A stretch of 64,000 bases of DNA from NCBI GenBank assembly GCA_026413225.1, contig CM048555.1, forward strand, positions 75,895,785 through 75,959,784, in the 5' to 3' direction. Positions 37,001 through 50,065 of this stretch are shown here, one piece after another; within the stretch, counting starts at the first letter, position 1; every line of letters begins with the position of its first letter. The notes beneath the pieces were generated by a model that made no database searches, was not told the origin of the DNA, and saw only the letters and a program-made list of their open reading frames with translations. Position numbers and translations under genes: made by a program. The stretch comes from Otis tarda (taxonomy: Eukaryota > Chordata > Aves > Otidiformes > Otididae).

Positions 37001-39169
37001 TGATCACGGGGAATCACTAAATGCTCTGAAAACAGGAAGCAAATAAATAAAATTCAATTTGTTGTAACATTCATGCTACTTAAGCCAGAGTTTTCTGGAG
37101 TTTGACCCAGGAGTGTTGAACACACAGGATTAGTAACGTGAGTGTTTCCCACGGATGTGTCCCATGTGACTTATTTAAGCATCTTTATGACATGCATTAA
37201 AAAAAAAAGCTACACTGGCTGTGGGATCCAATAGCCTTAGGATCTAATATAGCTTACGCTCCATTCACCATAGAGGAGATTATAAGCAGGTGTCTCTCCT
37301 AGAGAAACTGGTATGTTACAACCAACAGGAAGCTGGCTCGTATCCCCAGATGTTTGTCATTATGGGAAGAGGGGGGAGAAAGAGGGACGTTAGGGTCAAT
37401 AAAACCACGCTGCTACTCTTGCAGCACCTACAATCCAAGAGGGACTCCAGTAGCTCAGCTCTGCCATTGATAAAAGTTTTACAAGACCTCTGCTCCAAGC
37501 AGCCCTAAAATCAAAGGTCTGTTTACTTAGCCTTTGCTTGCTGGGCTTTAGGATAGTGCAGGGAAGATCAAAGCGGAGACTTCTTTTAACATGTCCAAGT
37601 ACACAACCGGCAAGTCTGTTTATGTTGGATTCCAACACACTGAGTGCGCTGCTGTCTGTCAACACGTCAGGCTCATTTTCAGCAATATTGGGTGAGGAGG
37701 GAAATATTCAGAAAGGCCCCACAGATTTTGGTCTTGCTGAAACAGAAGTGAAAGTCAGAGCAGGGAGCTCTGCTTTTAACTGTGACTGTCAAGGTCAAAT
37801 ACAAACTCCTTGCAGGAAAAAAGATATAGACCTGTGGTCTCTGCTGAAGAGTAACACCAGTAAAACACAGCAAAAGTTTGCATGAAGAGCTGAAAAAGAC
37901 AATTTTGGTTCTGTATTATTTGAGTTGCATCTGTTTTTATTGCTAACACACAATGAGACTGAAGTATTAGGTTTGGCATTGGTAAGAGATGACACCCTGT
38001 GCATCTCACATACAGAAAGAGGTGCGATAGCCACCAGCAATTCACATCTTCCTGAAGTCTCCCCTTGACGCCTGTACAATTCCAGTCTGTGGATGTAGCA
38101 GTTTGCGATGGCAGACCATTTATTCACCATACATAGTGTCTCTTTCACACTCACTGCTGGGGACTCCCAGCCAACGATGATTTTCCAGTTGCCAAAAATG
38201 CACCAGGACTAACAACGTTCAGTTTCCAACATCCCGGCTGGATCCTGTAGCTAGATTTCCCAGTGCCTATTAAGAGGCAAGAACCTGCTGACACTTTCAT
38301 TTATTTATTTGCTTGTTTGCTGCTGGTACATTCATCTCTTTAATATTTAGAAAAGCCTGAAGCCTTGCAACGGCCTTTGCCTCAAGCATGATGGTAGGGG
38401 GATGCAGCACTATTACAACCTCTCCTGTCTACATGGTTTCTCACTTCCAGTGGCTTCCTCTCAAACTTGTTCTCTTGCACTGATGGGAGGAGCTCACGTA
38501 GGAATGAGCAACCAAGTAGTACCTGCTTCTTACTTTGGTTTCACAGAGGAGTAAAATTTTATAAAGAGTAAAAATATATAAAGAACACAGGGAGAAGACC
38601 ACAGAAATTGTAGGCTGGACAAGCCTCCTTAGGTCTCCTTCCCATTCATCTCACTGTATTATAAACAAGGTGGACCCTTTAAAACAGAGACAAGTAAAAG
38701 GAAAGAGAGCATAACGGCTAAGAAACTTCCTTAGGTCCTTGATTCAAGTCAGACAGCAAGGTCACGCAGGGTACCGAGGTGTCACACCTGCACACAGGGA
38801 CATCTCCCTCTGTGGGATGCTGTGAGGACAAACAGGAGATTGTCAGGCACCCGGTGATGACAGGGGTGCAGGTGGGTACCGAGATGGATATGCAGGTTTC
38901 AAGATCTGGGAGAGTCTTTGCAGTTTTTCAGGGGAGATATTTTCCCTAACCAAGCAATACCGCCCGCTTTGCTCCACCTTATTCCACTGTCTCTAGTCAA
39001 AATCCCCATCAATGCTCCAAAACTGTTCCCTTCCCCTCCTCCTGGCTCCAGTACCCAATCCCTTCCTACACTTCTGGACAGTTATTGTCCCCTCAGGTGT
39101 CACTTAGCCCAGCTATACACATATTTACAAGCAGCTCTTTTAATCTTCTCACATAAATCAATCCCCGCA
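34059..39169. other. Intron without recognised gene
   Basis: Contains the 10-bp tandem at 35.08 kb. At about 35.97-36.20 kb a stretch carries ATCAAAG (TCF/LEF-like), AACAAATAAA and TTTATCTAATAG motifs. The minus-strand frame ending near 36.783 kb at a CTTCTG|GTGAGT donor is hydrophobic (DWHLLLFNLIFF) but has phase 2, not the phase 1 that FGFRL1 needs. Confidence 0.45.
35075..35104. repeat. Three exact-length 10-bp tandem units
   Basis: CATTTATATG, CATTTATATC, CATTTATATC at 35075, 35085 and 35095. The period equals about one helical turn. Each unit has a TTTAT AT-rich core. Confidence 0.8.
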
Positions 39170-40120
39170 GCTTTCTGATCTGATCATCCAGGCCTGTCTC
39201 TCTCTCTCTCCAGATGAAAAACTCACCTGTCTCACTGACATCTCATGGATGTCGAGCTGTCAGCTCAAGCTCACAGCTCTTAATCTTCCTCCTCCTCCCC
39301 ACCTCCTTCCTTAATTGCTGCAGACACCACTACCGTCCTGCCTGTCACTCAGGCCTGCGGCCTCAGCGTTTTTTTTTCACTCATCTCCCCATCTAGCTCT
39401 CCACATCCCGGCTTGGACCATGAGCCACAGAGTCTTTCTGCAGCTCGTTGACAAGCCCTAGCCTTGGCCATCCATCCACTCTCTTGCAGTTTGCATCCAG
39501 GCTGCCATCATATTTCATCACAACTCCTCTGCTCCAACCTTGACGAAACACATTCTTGTCTCATTCATATTCCTTTTTTTTCTAGGCACCGCTCTGGCCA
39601 CATCTGCTTCTCTTCACATCCAGCTCTCCCTTTCCCTGTCACATCAAATGGCCGCTACTTTTCTTCACTTGTCAAGGCTCCTGCTGGCCTCTCCCCACTG
39701 TTGCTATCACCTGTTCACTACCAGAGGTCCATCTTCTTCCAATCAGCACAGAAGTCCAGGCTCTCTCCTCCCTTTTTACATTTTTCAAAGCAAATCGTAG
39801 GTGTTTTCCGCCAAGCTGCCTGCCTTGTGTGGGAGCAGCTCCCCATCAACCTCGGCTGAGGTGCTCAGATCTCTCCCCACGCACCCCTCCTTAAAGCTTT
39901 CCTGACCATCACTGGTCAGCAGCTAGGCCTGACATCTCTGGTAGTCCTCATGGTCAACACCATCTCACTGCTGCTTTGCTCCACCCATCTCTCTATCCTC
40001 CTGCCATCTCCTTCACCTTGCACCCCCAGGCAGCTTTTTGGGCACAATCTTCTTGTGTTCAGACATCACCTTGCACAGTGGGGTGAAGGCCCTGAGCACA
40101 GCAGTGACACACGCAAATCA
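39170..40120 (+). mobile_element. L2-type LINE relic: reverse-transcriptase C-terminus and 3' region
   Basis: Pyrimidine-rich block whose order of motifs follows L2/L3-like non-LTR retrotransposons. CTGACATCTCATGGATGTC (39237) corresponds to 'LTDISSWMS'. CACTACCGTCCTGCCTGTCA (39328) with TCAGGCCTGCGGCCTCAGCG corresponds to 'TTILPVSQARNLGV'. CACCGCTCTGGCCACATC is near 39588. KAPAGLSPLLLS (39674) corresponds to 'KALNGLAPPYLS'. FRQAACLVWEQLPINL (about 39810-39855) corresponds to 'FSVAAPRLWNSLPLSL'. CTCCTTAAAGCTTTCCTGACC near 39888 matches the end of the frame. A CACCTTGCACAGTGGGGTG near 40068 resembles the 3' tail. Frames are broken by stops and indels; inactive. Confidence 0.8.
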
Positions 40121-43100
40121 TGCTAATCACAACAGCTTCACTAGCACCTCTCCACTCATTATCCTCATTTCTGCATCCACAGCATTCAAGTATAATTGCA
40201 TTTTAACAAGCTTCGTTAGCACATCGCCTTAGTCAAACTTAGCACAGCCCAAGCACCCAAGGAAACCTCACGGTGCTTCTTTTCTGCTCAATATAATTTT
40301 CAAGGCTTCTGTAACCTGATTTGTTAAGAATAACCTCAGGGCTGTAAAACTTTTCTTCTGCCATCCAGCAATTAAGGAATAATTTGTCACGGAGCAAGTC
40401 AAGCTGCAGGGCAGGAAAGCCCTGTGCAGTACAATGAAGCTGTGTAAACCATAGCCCTCGGTGCAGGAACGAAGCGAGCATCCCTCCCCTCCTCCTTCGT
40501 TAGCCGGGAGCCTGTGCTCTGCCGCAGCTCCTGTAAATGCTGCACAGTCTCCTAAGTAAAGCAACTCCTTGGCCCGCAGGCAAAGAAACGCCTGTATACA
40601 CCCTGCCAGCGTACGCTAACTGTGGGCCTGCCCTTCCTGCACTTTTTTGGACGTTGTGTGGAAAGGTAAACAGCTGGTTGCCAAACCGTACCATTGGCAC
40701 GAGCTATATAACGGAATAGGATTAAGAAATGGGCCGCAAAGCTTTTTTTAGCAAGTTTTATGAAGCTCCAAAGGATAACAGAAAGCCCTGGAAAGAAAAA
40801 TGTTATGTTTTTTAAGAATAAGAAAGAATGAGCAAATGTAGGTGATGAGTTTGCGATGCTTTAGATGCCTTGAACTCACTTAATCCGTCCACGCTGCTAC
40901 CCATGACAGGCGTGAGGTGCGGTGCTCTGGACAGACCAGGGCAATCTGGGGTGCACACGGGAGGAGATCAGGATGTGACCCTGGGCAGCGGCTCCCGAGG
41001 GACACACTCCACATTTCAACCATCATTTATGGTCTGATCGCTGTTTGTGGAGCCACGGAGGGATGCACGCACACACACGGAGGAGAAACTGGTCTCATGT
41101 TAAGACAGAAGGAACAGACAGCTCTGTGTCTACAGAACTCAATGAGTACTTCTGTCTGGGCGAACCTTCGCTAGCTTTACAGTTGTTTAATACTTTCTCC
41201 AGTTATCTCAGAGACATAAAAGTCAAACACTTTCCCAAGCATTCCTGGAAAGATGTTTCCTGTTTTGATGAGGGAGAGAGGGTATTTTTAAATAAAAAAG
41301 TATCTGACTGTGCTCATTGTGCATTAAGCCCACTCACAAAACCAGAAGTAGTTTTGCAGATGGAGGTTGTTACCTGATTTTTTTTTTCCTTAACATCCAT
41401 AGTAGCCAGATTAAGGAACTGCTAGCAAACCGCAGTCAAAATTTCCAAAAGCATATGTAGGAACAGTATGGCAGGAATAGAAAGCTATAGAGTATCAACC
41501 ACTACAGGGCCCCAGACAGCTGTTTGTAAAAGCAGAAAACATGGGGTTAATGGATTTTTTATATTTTTATTTTAGTACTTGCAGACAACTGAGGACTAGC
41601 ATGGAGATCACTTATCGCTGCTGGAAATTCTGCTTGCAATGAGACAGTCTGATCTTGTGAAGTGTGGGCAACACTCAACTCCCATCAATTTAAAGGGATA
41701 TCAAAGATGTCCAGCATTTTGTAGGAAATTGTAAATCCATGGACAGGTAGGCTCCCATCTCACTATAAAAAAGGGTTCTCCTCCAGCAAACTCCTCTCAT
41801 GTCTCTATTCATCCATGCTTTGTAATTTTTCAGCTTATGCATATAAAGAAATAAAAAAAAAACCAGTTGCTAGCTATCTGATATTACAACAGTACATTCT
41901 TCAGGAACTTTTCACATCCTACTACCATTATTTTAATATTTAGAAATAGAGGAAAAACTTCACCTATCTCCACCTTCCTCCCCCTTAAGCAGACAAATAA
42001 GGCATTCAGCTCGTCTGAATTTAAATTTTTATTGGAGTTGATCCAGCAACCAGAGTGCATTGCTAGAAGCCAAGGTCCCGCTTCTTTCAATACACCTCCT
42101 TCATTCCGACTCCCTGCTTTTGTGCTGCTTTGGTAATCTCAATCTGTGGTCAGGGATAGGATAAAATTTCAGCTATTTCCCCCCTCAACTGCACAGAACA
42201 GGGCTTGCTCTTAAATCAAAAGTCCTGCACCCTAAACCTTTAGTTAAGTACTCAGCTACAGGCAAATCTTTGAAATCATCATGGACTTTTTTTTTCCTGA
42301 GATATAGCTCTGAAAACCACAGAAGTAAACCAAGCTCTCAGGAATATCAAAGGTATTCAGAGGAAATTGGGGGAAAGGGGTACATAGGGTGGCTCCACAG
42401 TGCTTTTTTGGCCTGATCCTCTGAAGTAGATGGAGTAGTCCTCATCAAGAATGTGAAATTTTCTCTCTTATCCTTTAGGGCAAGAGAAAATATCGTTAAT
42501 GTTTCTGGAGGCATTAGGAGCAGGCAGCAACTGGAATCCAAGCAGAAGTCCCATTTCTGTCATTGCCTCGGTAAATGATGTCCACCTTTCTGCATAGGAT
42601 GGTGTGGGCTCCCACATACCTTCTACAAATGTTTATATTTTCCTCTCTCTGTGTTTTTCCTTTTTTTCCCCGCATTCCCTCTCCTCTACACAAATAGTAA
42701 TTCAAGAACCACGATCAACCCTTCGCTTGGCTTCAGGTCTCTCGCATGGGCTAAAGTTACCTCCAATTCTCTGGCATGGTTTGGGGAATTTATTTATATT
42801 CTGTGTTCTGGAGATAGACCTCATGTCTTGCCAAGGGCTCGCATGGGTCTTACAAAAGGAACACTGACAAATATTTATGGAACCTAAAGTGAAACTCAAG
42901 ACACTGTTAAAATAAAGTTTGCCTTAGTTTTTTTTTTATTTTCCTGAAGAATTGACCTGGCTTTCTTGGCAGAAAGACTAATCCAAATCCTATTGGTATC
43001 TTAACAGCTCATAAGAACCACATGCTTCAAATAAAGCCATTACTATCAGACACGCTGAGTGGTTCAATTAAACAAATATGAAAATAGACACTTCATCCTG

Positions 43101-43828
43101 CTTTAACTAAGTGGGATCATTCCACTCCTGAATCCAGACTGACAATGAAAATGATATAGTATTTATAGAGTAGCTTTTTATCCTGAAAATCCCAAAGGAT
43201 TACTCAAACCCCGCTTCACACACTACCGAGATGCTGCAACTTCCAGGGAGGAACACACGAGGAAGGCTGTCCCACAGCCCCGAGGAATGGCACACGGCAA
43301 TTTAGACAGAGGAGCGGAAAAGAATTTCTCATTCAGCTGAAACTATAGAAGGGAATTTAGGCAAGCAGAATGGAGATTGTTTAGACTGGAGAGCATCCAG
43401 CACAGAGGAGTAGAGTACTCCAGTGTTTTAAATACAAAAGTTAAGGCTAAACAATAAAAAAGTTCTGGTTTAACCTATCCAAAAATCAGCATTTATGGTA
43501 GAAAGTTACACGCCATCTTGAAGGTGAACAATTTCACCCTGTCCACTTCATCTATGCATGGGAAATTCTCTAGAAGATGTTCTTGCTCACTATTCCCTTC
43601 AGGAATACAAGAGTCACGACTAATAATACTTTGCATAGTTGCCGGTTAATGTAAGGATGACACAGGATACTTTATGAGTTAAAGGCTCCAAAATGCTTTG
43701 ACTGGTAGTCTCACACATTTCACGGAGAAGAACATGTTGGGTCCATCTACATCACACAAGGGATCACACTGACTGTTGCCAGGATCCCTGCTGGCATCTC
43801 TGCCTCATTTCACATTTCACATTCCTTC
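40121..43828. other. Intron without recognised gene
   Basis: 3.7 kb read on both strands. Poly-T runs occur near 41.38, 42.29 and 42.93 kb. No exon or repeat family that I could support. Confidence 0.5.
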
Positions 43829-43918
43829 AGGACATGGTTTAGTAGGCACGGTGGTGTTAGACTGATGGTTGGACTTGATGATCTTGGTGGTCTCTTCCAA
43901 CCTTAAGATTCTATGATT
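43829..43918 (+). mobile_element. CR1 LINE 3' terminal fragment, plus orientation
   Basis: GGACATGGTTTAGTAGGCAC, GGTGGTGTTAGACTGATGG, TTGGACTTGATGATCTTGG and CTCTTCCAACCTT end in AAGATTCTATGATT, the diagnostic CR1 3' end. About 90 bp only. It runs opposite to the other three CR1 copies of the window and abuts a MIR. Confidence 0.92.
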
Positions 43919-43927
43919 AGCTGCACT

Positions 43928-44055
43928 GCAGATGTAATGAAGCCCAGTATGGAGAGAGCAAGCGACTTGCCCAAGGCTGCCCTGCGAGTCTGTTGTGGCA
44001 GCACCAGAAATTCATTTTTGACCCCCAGTGTTCTACTGTGATGACCAGGTGATAC
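43928..44055 (-). mobile_element. MIR SINE, minus orientation
   Basis: GCAGATGTAATGAAGCCCAG, AAGCGACTTGCCCAAGGC, GTTGTGGCAGCACCAG, CCCCAGTGTTCTACTG and TGACCAGG match the reverse complement of MIR in order (cagatgaggaaactgag, gacttgcccaaggtcac, agtggcagagccgg, cccagtgctctt). It is sandwiched between two CR1 pieces. Confidence 0.7.
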
Positions 44056-44175
44056 TTTCTATCTCCAAAGTTCTGTTGCAAAATCTCAGCTGTGCATGAG
44101 GAGCTCAGCAAGCCCTGGGGTTTTCAAATGTTTTGTGAATAAGTGGCCAAGAAATTTGCAGTGAGAAGCTTTTGT

Positions 44176-44372
44176 GGAATCATAGAATAATAGAATGGTT
44201 AGGGTTGGAAGGGACCTTTAAAGGTCATCCAGTCCAACCCCCTGCAAGGAGCAGGGACATCTCCAACCAGATCAGGTTGCTCAGAGCCCCGTCCAACCTG
44301 GCCTTGAATGTTTCCAGGGATGGGGCATCAACCTCCTCTCTGGGCAACCTGGGACAGTGCTCTACAACCTTG
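44176..44372 (-). mobile_element. CR1 LINE fragment (3' end), minus orientation
   Basis: GGAATCATAGAATAATAGAA at the left is the CR1 tail. GGGTTGGAAGGGACCTTTAA, CAAGGAGCAGGGACATCTCC, ACCAGATCAGGTTGCTCAG and CCAGGGATGGGGCATCAACC follow. It shares diagnostic words with the 14.8-kb copy, so the same subfamily. It stops abruptly after CTCTACAACCT, earlier than that copy. Confidence 0.94.
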
Positions 44373-47300
44373 GAAGAAGGAAGAGAAGGAAACTGCTCAC
44401 TTGTGGAGCATCAGCATGGCAGAACACAGTGAAACAGGGAAAATCCATTGTTTTAAGAAGGTAGGGACAGAGCAACATGACACAAAGTAAAGCTGCACCA
44501 AATGTCAGCTGCAACTCCAGGGCTTACAGCAAGAACCGGGACTATCTTAGCACGAAGAGCTCAGCCTGTGCATGTGCTTATGTAGCCATGTCCCTAAGTC
44601 CAATCAAGGCAAAATACCACATTTAAATTTTTTTTTTTTTCCCTGCAAGATGTACACCTACTCTCCTCTAAAAATGCCAGTGGTCCTTCTTCTGAGTCCC
44701 AAAGACACATCTGAGAAAGGAAGCAGTCCTGTCATTACTACTGCAAACATCCCCTCAGCACAGAAGTGTGAAAGAAATACAGCTGTGCAGCGAGAGTTTT
44801 TTACCTGGCACAAAGACTTGAAGAGCTAGCCAAAGCCTCTCTGCAGAACAATTAGCAGAAAGCACCAATCTTATACAGCTTCTTTCTTTTTTTTCAGTTC
44901 ATTTAGCCTGAAGTAGAACAATCTAGGCTCTTCTGGCAGGATATCACATCCTCAATATGTAACCACTTAAAGGAAGAGGACGGCTATTGCAGAGAGATGT
45001 CCCAGGAGAAGAAATCATTATACAAGTGAAAGGGATTTCTTTGGAGTGACTTGTAAAATAATGTGAAGTTGCTGCTTTTTTTTTTTTTCCCCAGGACTGT
45101 AGTATGAACCCTTCTTTCACTAGTGAACAGTTGTTCACACACCTAATCCTCTGTGATTTAAACGAAACCCTTCAGGCAGATAATCATGTACCAGCGGGAG
45201 GAAGGGGTTGACTCTGTGGCCCTGCAGCCTCCGGGTATGGCACTACTTTTTTCCCTGGAGGGAAAGGGAATGGGAAAGAGCGAAAGGAAAATACTCAGTC
45301 TTAAGAGATGAGCAAAGAGGAAGGAAGAAGTTGCACGCTGTGTAAAGGAGAAAACTTCCAGTGGCTCCACAATCTGCCAAGAGCTAAGCCTATTTTCTTA
45401 TATATACATATTTTAGGGAGTTTTCAGTACTCACAGAGCTCATATCACTGACAGCAGGGAAAGAAAGCACATCCATACGGAGATTGTGCATTCCCCTGCC
45501 ATGACGGGGAAACTGTCCTCAGATATGACAGAGGAGGAGGACACACAGGGAGGTCAGCCCTGTTCAGCTCAGGGTCCCATGACCACGCAGCACAGCAGAG
45601 CTCCAGACCCACGCAGCAGCGCAGAGGAAGGCTGGGGGATGCACCACGGCTAAACACGTAAGGGAAGTAGGTGCCTGTTGTGCCAGCGCCGGTGGGGAGG
45701 TTTGGGAGGAGCGTTGGACGGAGGCCACCACCTCGGCTGCTGTTTTGGAAGAAGAAACCCTCTATTTTCACTTCTTCTGAGCAACAGCCAGATTGGACTA
45801 TTGGGCAGCAGGCTGAGCTGGAAGAAACTCCGCGCAGCAACCTTAAGGCAAAGCAGCCTGCATAACCCATGGGACTCAGGATTTCATACAGAAGTGACTC
45901 CGTCCCTCCGTTCCTGTGTGAACATGCTGTTCATAGTGAGTAAGCCTGTGTCATCCTGCAATCCTGGAACGTTAAACACACCCAGCTTCAAAACCTTGTG
46001 GATGGTGAATATTTGCAATGTCAGTCTTGAAACCATGCATCTGCGAGCTTTGAACTGAGCAGTGAGACAGACACCCACGAAGGCGCGGTGGTGAGGGCTT
46101 CTCCACAGAGTAGCAACCAAAATGTGTGCCTTGGAGGACCGCTGGCTGGTGTCCAAGGTGAAAAAAAAAAAAAGCCTGGAGGAGAGCATATCCCCTCTCT
46201 CCCACCCTCCTTGCTAACGTATGATGCTACTCCACAGCCACGAGGGCTCTCGCTCTCTGTATCTTGAAATACACGGCTATTTCACCGCATGCAGAGCCCA
46301 CGTTCTCCAACAGCATGACATCACCCGCCCCACACTCAGAGAATAATTATGGCCTTGTCTGCACTGCAAAAACTGGTCCCCTAAGTAAAAAAAAAAAAAA
46401 TGCTGCTCAGCCAGTAGCAGCAACAGCAGGGCTCTAATGCAAGACTGGCCTCAGCTGTTTTTAGTATTGGATCATCTAACTCTGCTTAGAGTGGGATTAG
46501 AAAAAAAAAACTGGGAAAAAGTCCCACACCCTAACACCCCTCTTAACAACAGTCTAATTGCAGTGGCCGCAAGGAAAGCAAGGAGGAAATGATTTTCCTG
46601 TCCCCAGAGGTTTTTCTGAAATTTAAAAAGGAAAATTCTATTCCAAACAGGAATAACAAATAACAATGAAAAGTAAGAACCTCAGCATTTTCTCAAAATG
46701 TTCATCTAAGAACATTTTCCTATCTTGTTGTATCAGCGGTCAGGGAGCGTTTCATTTCAATCTTGGCAGTTGCTATTCATTTTTAATTTTTTCAAGTTTT
46801 TTCATAAATAAGTATCCTACATCACAGATCAACTCCAAACTATTTCAAATTAAAAAATGATACTTTTCATTTAAAGAAAGTAAACTGCAATCACAACCTC
46901 CTTGGGTGAGAGACAATTTTACTCCTACCGTGCTTTATTTGTACAACAATTAGCCTGTCCCGATCCAAGATAAAGTCCCCCAGGCACAGTTGTGAAACAG
47001 CAGTGTGTTGGGCTTTTTTAAATGAACCTGATGAATGACCAAAATCAACCCTTTCCTCAAAATTTCAGCTATGATGAGCTAGCGTTTTTCACTCCAGAAC
47101 TGTTACATCCAAAAATTCTCAGTTAGAGACAATGATGATATAGGAGCATCCTAAATTTCCATGCCTCGCCGCAGTTCACGGGTGTTAATGTTATTCCCTG
47201 GTGCTTCTGCAGCTGTGTATTGGCACAGCCACTAGCTACCCTTCCTAAACACAGAACACGTAAGATTTAATGCACAGTGGACTTTAAAAAGCAAAAGTAA

Positions 47301-50017
47301 CTCCTTCCCCTACATGGCAATGTCAATGGAAGATGAAATGAATTGAATTCTTTCACGCACAGAGCCAATGAGCCGTAACGCAGAGCAGCACACTAGCTCC
47401 CAATTTCAGCAAGTAAGGAAGAAACACACTGAGACCTCGTGCCAGATGCACCTTATCGTTTCACTTTTATGCACTGACGGATGAAGACATCAGTAATGGC
47501 ACCCCTTCCCTCTGGCATGCCCCTATCTCTCAATTCCCTGCCAGGGGAAACGAAACCCTTGCAAAGTGACCTACCCTCTTCAAGTATCTGGGAGGCTGCC
47601 TTATGCAGCGAGCTATCTGGCATGGCCTTCAAGATCTTCCATTCCTCTGCACAAATTACTTTGGTCATTCAGATAAAAGCAGAGGGAGATGAAGAAACAT
47701 TTGTGTCTGGAATTCCCTGAATTTCATTACTAACCTAATATCATTCATACACCGAGGGCTTAGCCAGGGCCAAGCGCTGTGGTTTTCGCACAGCCGCGCT
47801 TTGATTTCAGGACGATAAAGGTCCATTCACTACCACTGCCGAGCCTCGAGGGGTGTGATACGAGTGCAACGAGGAGTAAGAAAACAGCCCCCACAGTGAC
47901 ACCGGATTGACCTCACACAAACGGAGCAGCTGTCGCAGCATCCTCGCTGTGACGTGCGCTGCCACGGTACTTCTGCTGCTCTTGTAGTGCTTAACCTATG
48001 TCAACTGCCTTCTGAGCCGTCTCCTTCAAGAACTGATAGTGACAGACATGTAATTCGGTTTGGGAAGGTGTGAGACCCGATGCCTGCTCTCCCTTACCAC
48101 CTCCCTCCCACGTTTATCCACTTTCCTTGCTGCTGGGATATGTCAGCCCAAAAACTTCCCTGGGGAGGAGAATAACAGCTGGTTCTTTCAAACCATCTCA
48201 CCCAATTAAAAAAAAAAAATCTGCAATCAATGGTTACATGCTTTTATTGTTGACAAGGCACAAGGCAAGTGAGAAGCGACCTCATCCTCCCTCAGCTGTG
48301 CTGACTTTACGAGATTCCTGAAAAAAGTCAACTGAACAAGAAGGTGCCATTTGTAGCCCATGGTTACTCAGAGCAGAACCAGGCTTGTAAATGCTGGGGC
48401 TTATGTAAAACTCTTCGAGATGCCAACTGTGCTCTTTTCATCCTGAGTTAATTATATTCAGTATGCTTTCATGAAGTCCCAGCTTCTGGAGTCACGGGAC
48501 AACACAAAAGGATGGTAGGTTCAACCTTAAAGAATTTTTTAGCTGTTGTGGCGACAAGCTTGTGGAAAGCTTGAGAATTCAGACCCTCAGCCAGAAAACA
48601 AGTAATAAGTGCCCAAATGGGAATTTTAAAATACTTTACAATATCCTCTTGAGTGTTGGAGACTGAGTCATGCTTCTGGGAAGGGCAACATTACATCTTT
48701 ATCATCTGCTGCAGCACTTGACTGGGATGAAATCAGATATTTTCTACAACAATTCTGGGCCTCTGTCTCTTGCATGGAGGGGATGGTCCTCAGCAACTAG
48801 CAGGGGATGCCTGCCTGTTAAACTGGCATTGAATTGATAGAATTACAAGTGCTTAACAGCTTTCACGGATCAGAACAAGGCAAGACATTTAGGTGTCTAA
48901 GTATATTTAAGCATCTGTCATTAAATATGTGAGTTTGAAGGATCAGGCCCTAACTTCTTAGTTTTACATATTATATCCTATGAATTAGGTCTAAATCTAA
49001 ATCTCTGTCTTACCATAGCATCACACGGTTATTCTCATGCCTATAGAGTAACCTGAGATTGAATGAGATGTGTGATGTCAGTGTGATAATTAACACTTAG
49101 TGAGGGCAAGGTCTTGAACGAGCATTTTCTACTAGGACACGTCATATCAGGAGAGCAGGGGAGACTTGACCAGTGTTTCTCAACAATTCCTAGGCAGATC
49201 CTCAAGTACAGCTCCTCTAGCAAGAGGCCAACTATGCTGATACAGCCTCTGCAGTGGCTGGGATCAGGGCTTTAGTGGTTAAAGCTGTCACAGGTCACCT
49301 GCAGACAATCTCAGCTATATTTCTTACTGTCCCCTGACAATTCCATTCCTACCCTCTCCTCTCATCCCAAAACATAAGCAAGTGGCACTTCTGAAGAATG
49401 ATTTTCTGTTGTTCACAAAGCAAAGTATGACACGTGCTAAGGGACATGGCAGGGATCCACCTCATCTTTGAGCCTTTCCACACACCCATCTGCACAGCCC
49501 AGGCTGCCCTGGCTCCAAGTGTGCGTTACTACCACTCTCCAGAAGAGTCAGCTCAGCAGCCCCCATGCCCATCAGCTTTTAACTAGGACCTTACACATTT
49601 TGTTACACCCCCATGTCACCACAGCCCCTGTACTCTTTGAACAGAGCCCTCAACTCCGCGGCCACACAGCCTGGTCCTGCCGTAGCCACCTACACAGCGT
49701 TCATATATACCTTGTTATTTATTAACGGAGTCGTACATTTTCTGCCAAAAATGTTGCTCCTTCGTACAGATCATGGGGCCATTCAGCTCCCTGCCAAGAA
49801 GACCTCTCAAACATTTAGTGTCAAAACTACAAGGGCCCTTGTAATTGTGCAGCGTTGTGCAGAGAAATGTTTTTTTCCCTGCTATATATTGTATTCTAGG
49901 TATAGCAACAGTCCTTATTCACGGAGAGCTGAGGACGATGCAGTGACATCGCTGCCATTACTCCAATGCACAGGGAGCAGGCTGAGGACTCCGGTCCATT
50001 CCTGAGAGGACAACTCG
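44373..50017. other. Intron without recognised gene
   Basis: 5.6 kb with A/T runs (44627-44640, 45075-45089, 46160-46172, 46387-46400). The 126-141-codon open frames at 45.45-46.06 kb overlap on both strands and have no domain, so they are taken as chance in a locally GC-richer patch. Confidence 0.5.
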
Positions 50018-50065
50018 GTGGCAGGGGACAGTTCACCCCTGGATGTGGCAGGGGACAGTTCACCC
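50018..50065. repeat. Perfect 21-bp direct repeat, 27-bp period
   Basis: The 21-mer beginning GTGGCAGGGGACAG and ending TTCACCC occurs at 50018-50038 and again, without a mismatch, at 50045-50065. A two-unit minisatellite seed, probably recent because the copies are identical. Confidence 0.9.

Noticed and set aside
36783..37007. Hydrophobic minus-strand frame ending at a GTGAGT donor, considered as the FGFRL1 signal-peptide exon
   Set aside because: The donor is in phase 2 whereas the Ig1 exon needs phase 1, and the hydrophobic run is not followed by a normal cleavage region.
45445..46058. Overlapping 126- and 141-codon frames on opposite strands
   Set aside because: Low stop density on both strands in a GC-richer patch; no domain or splice pattern.
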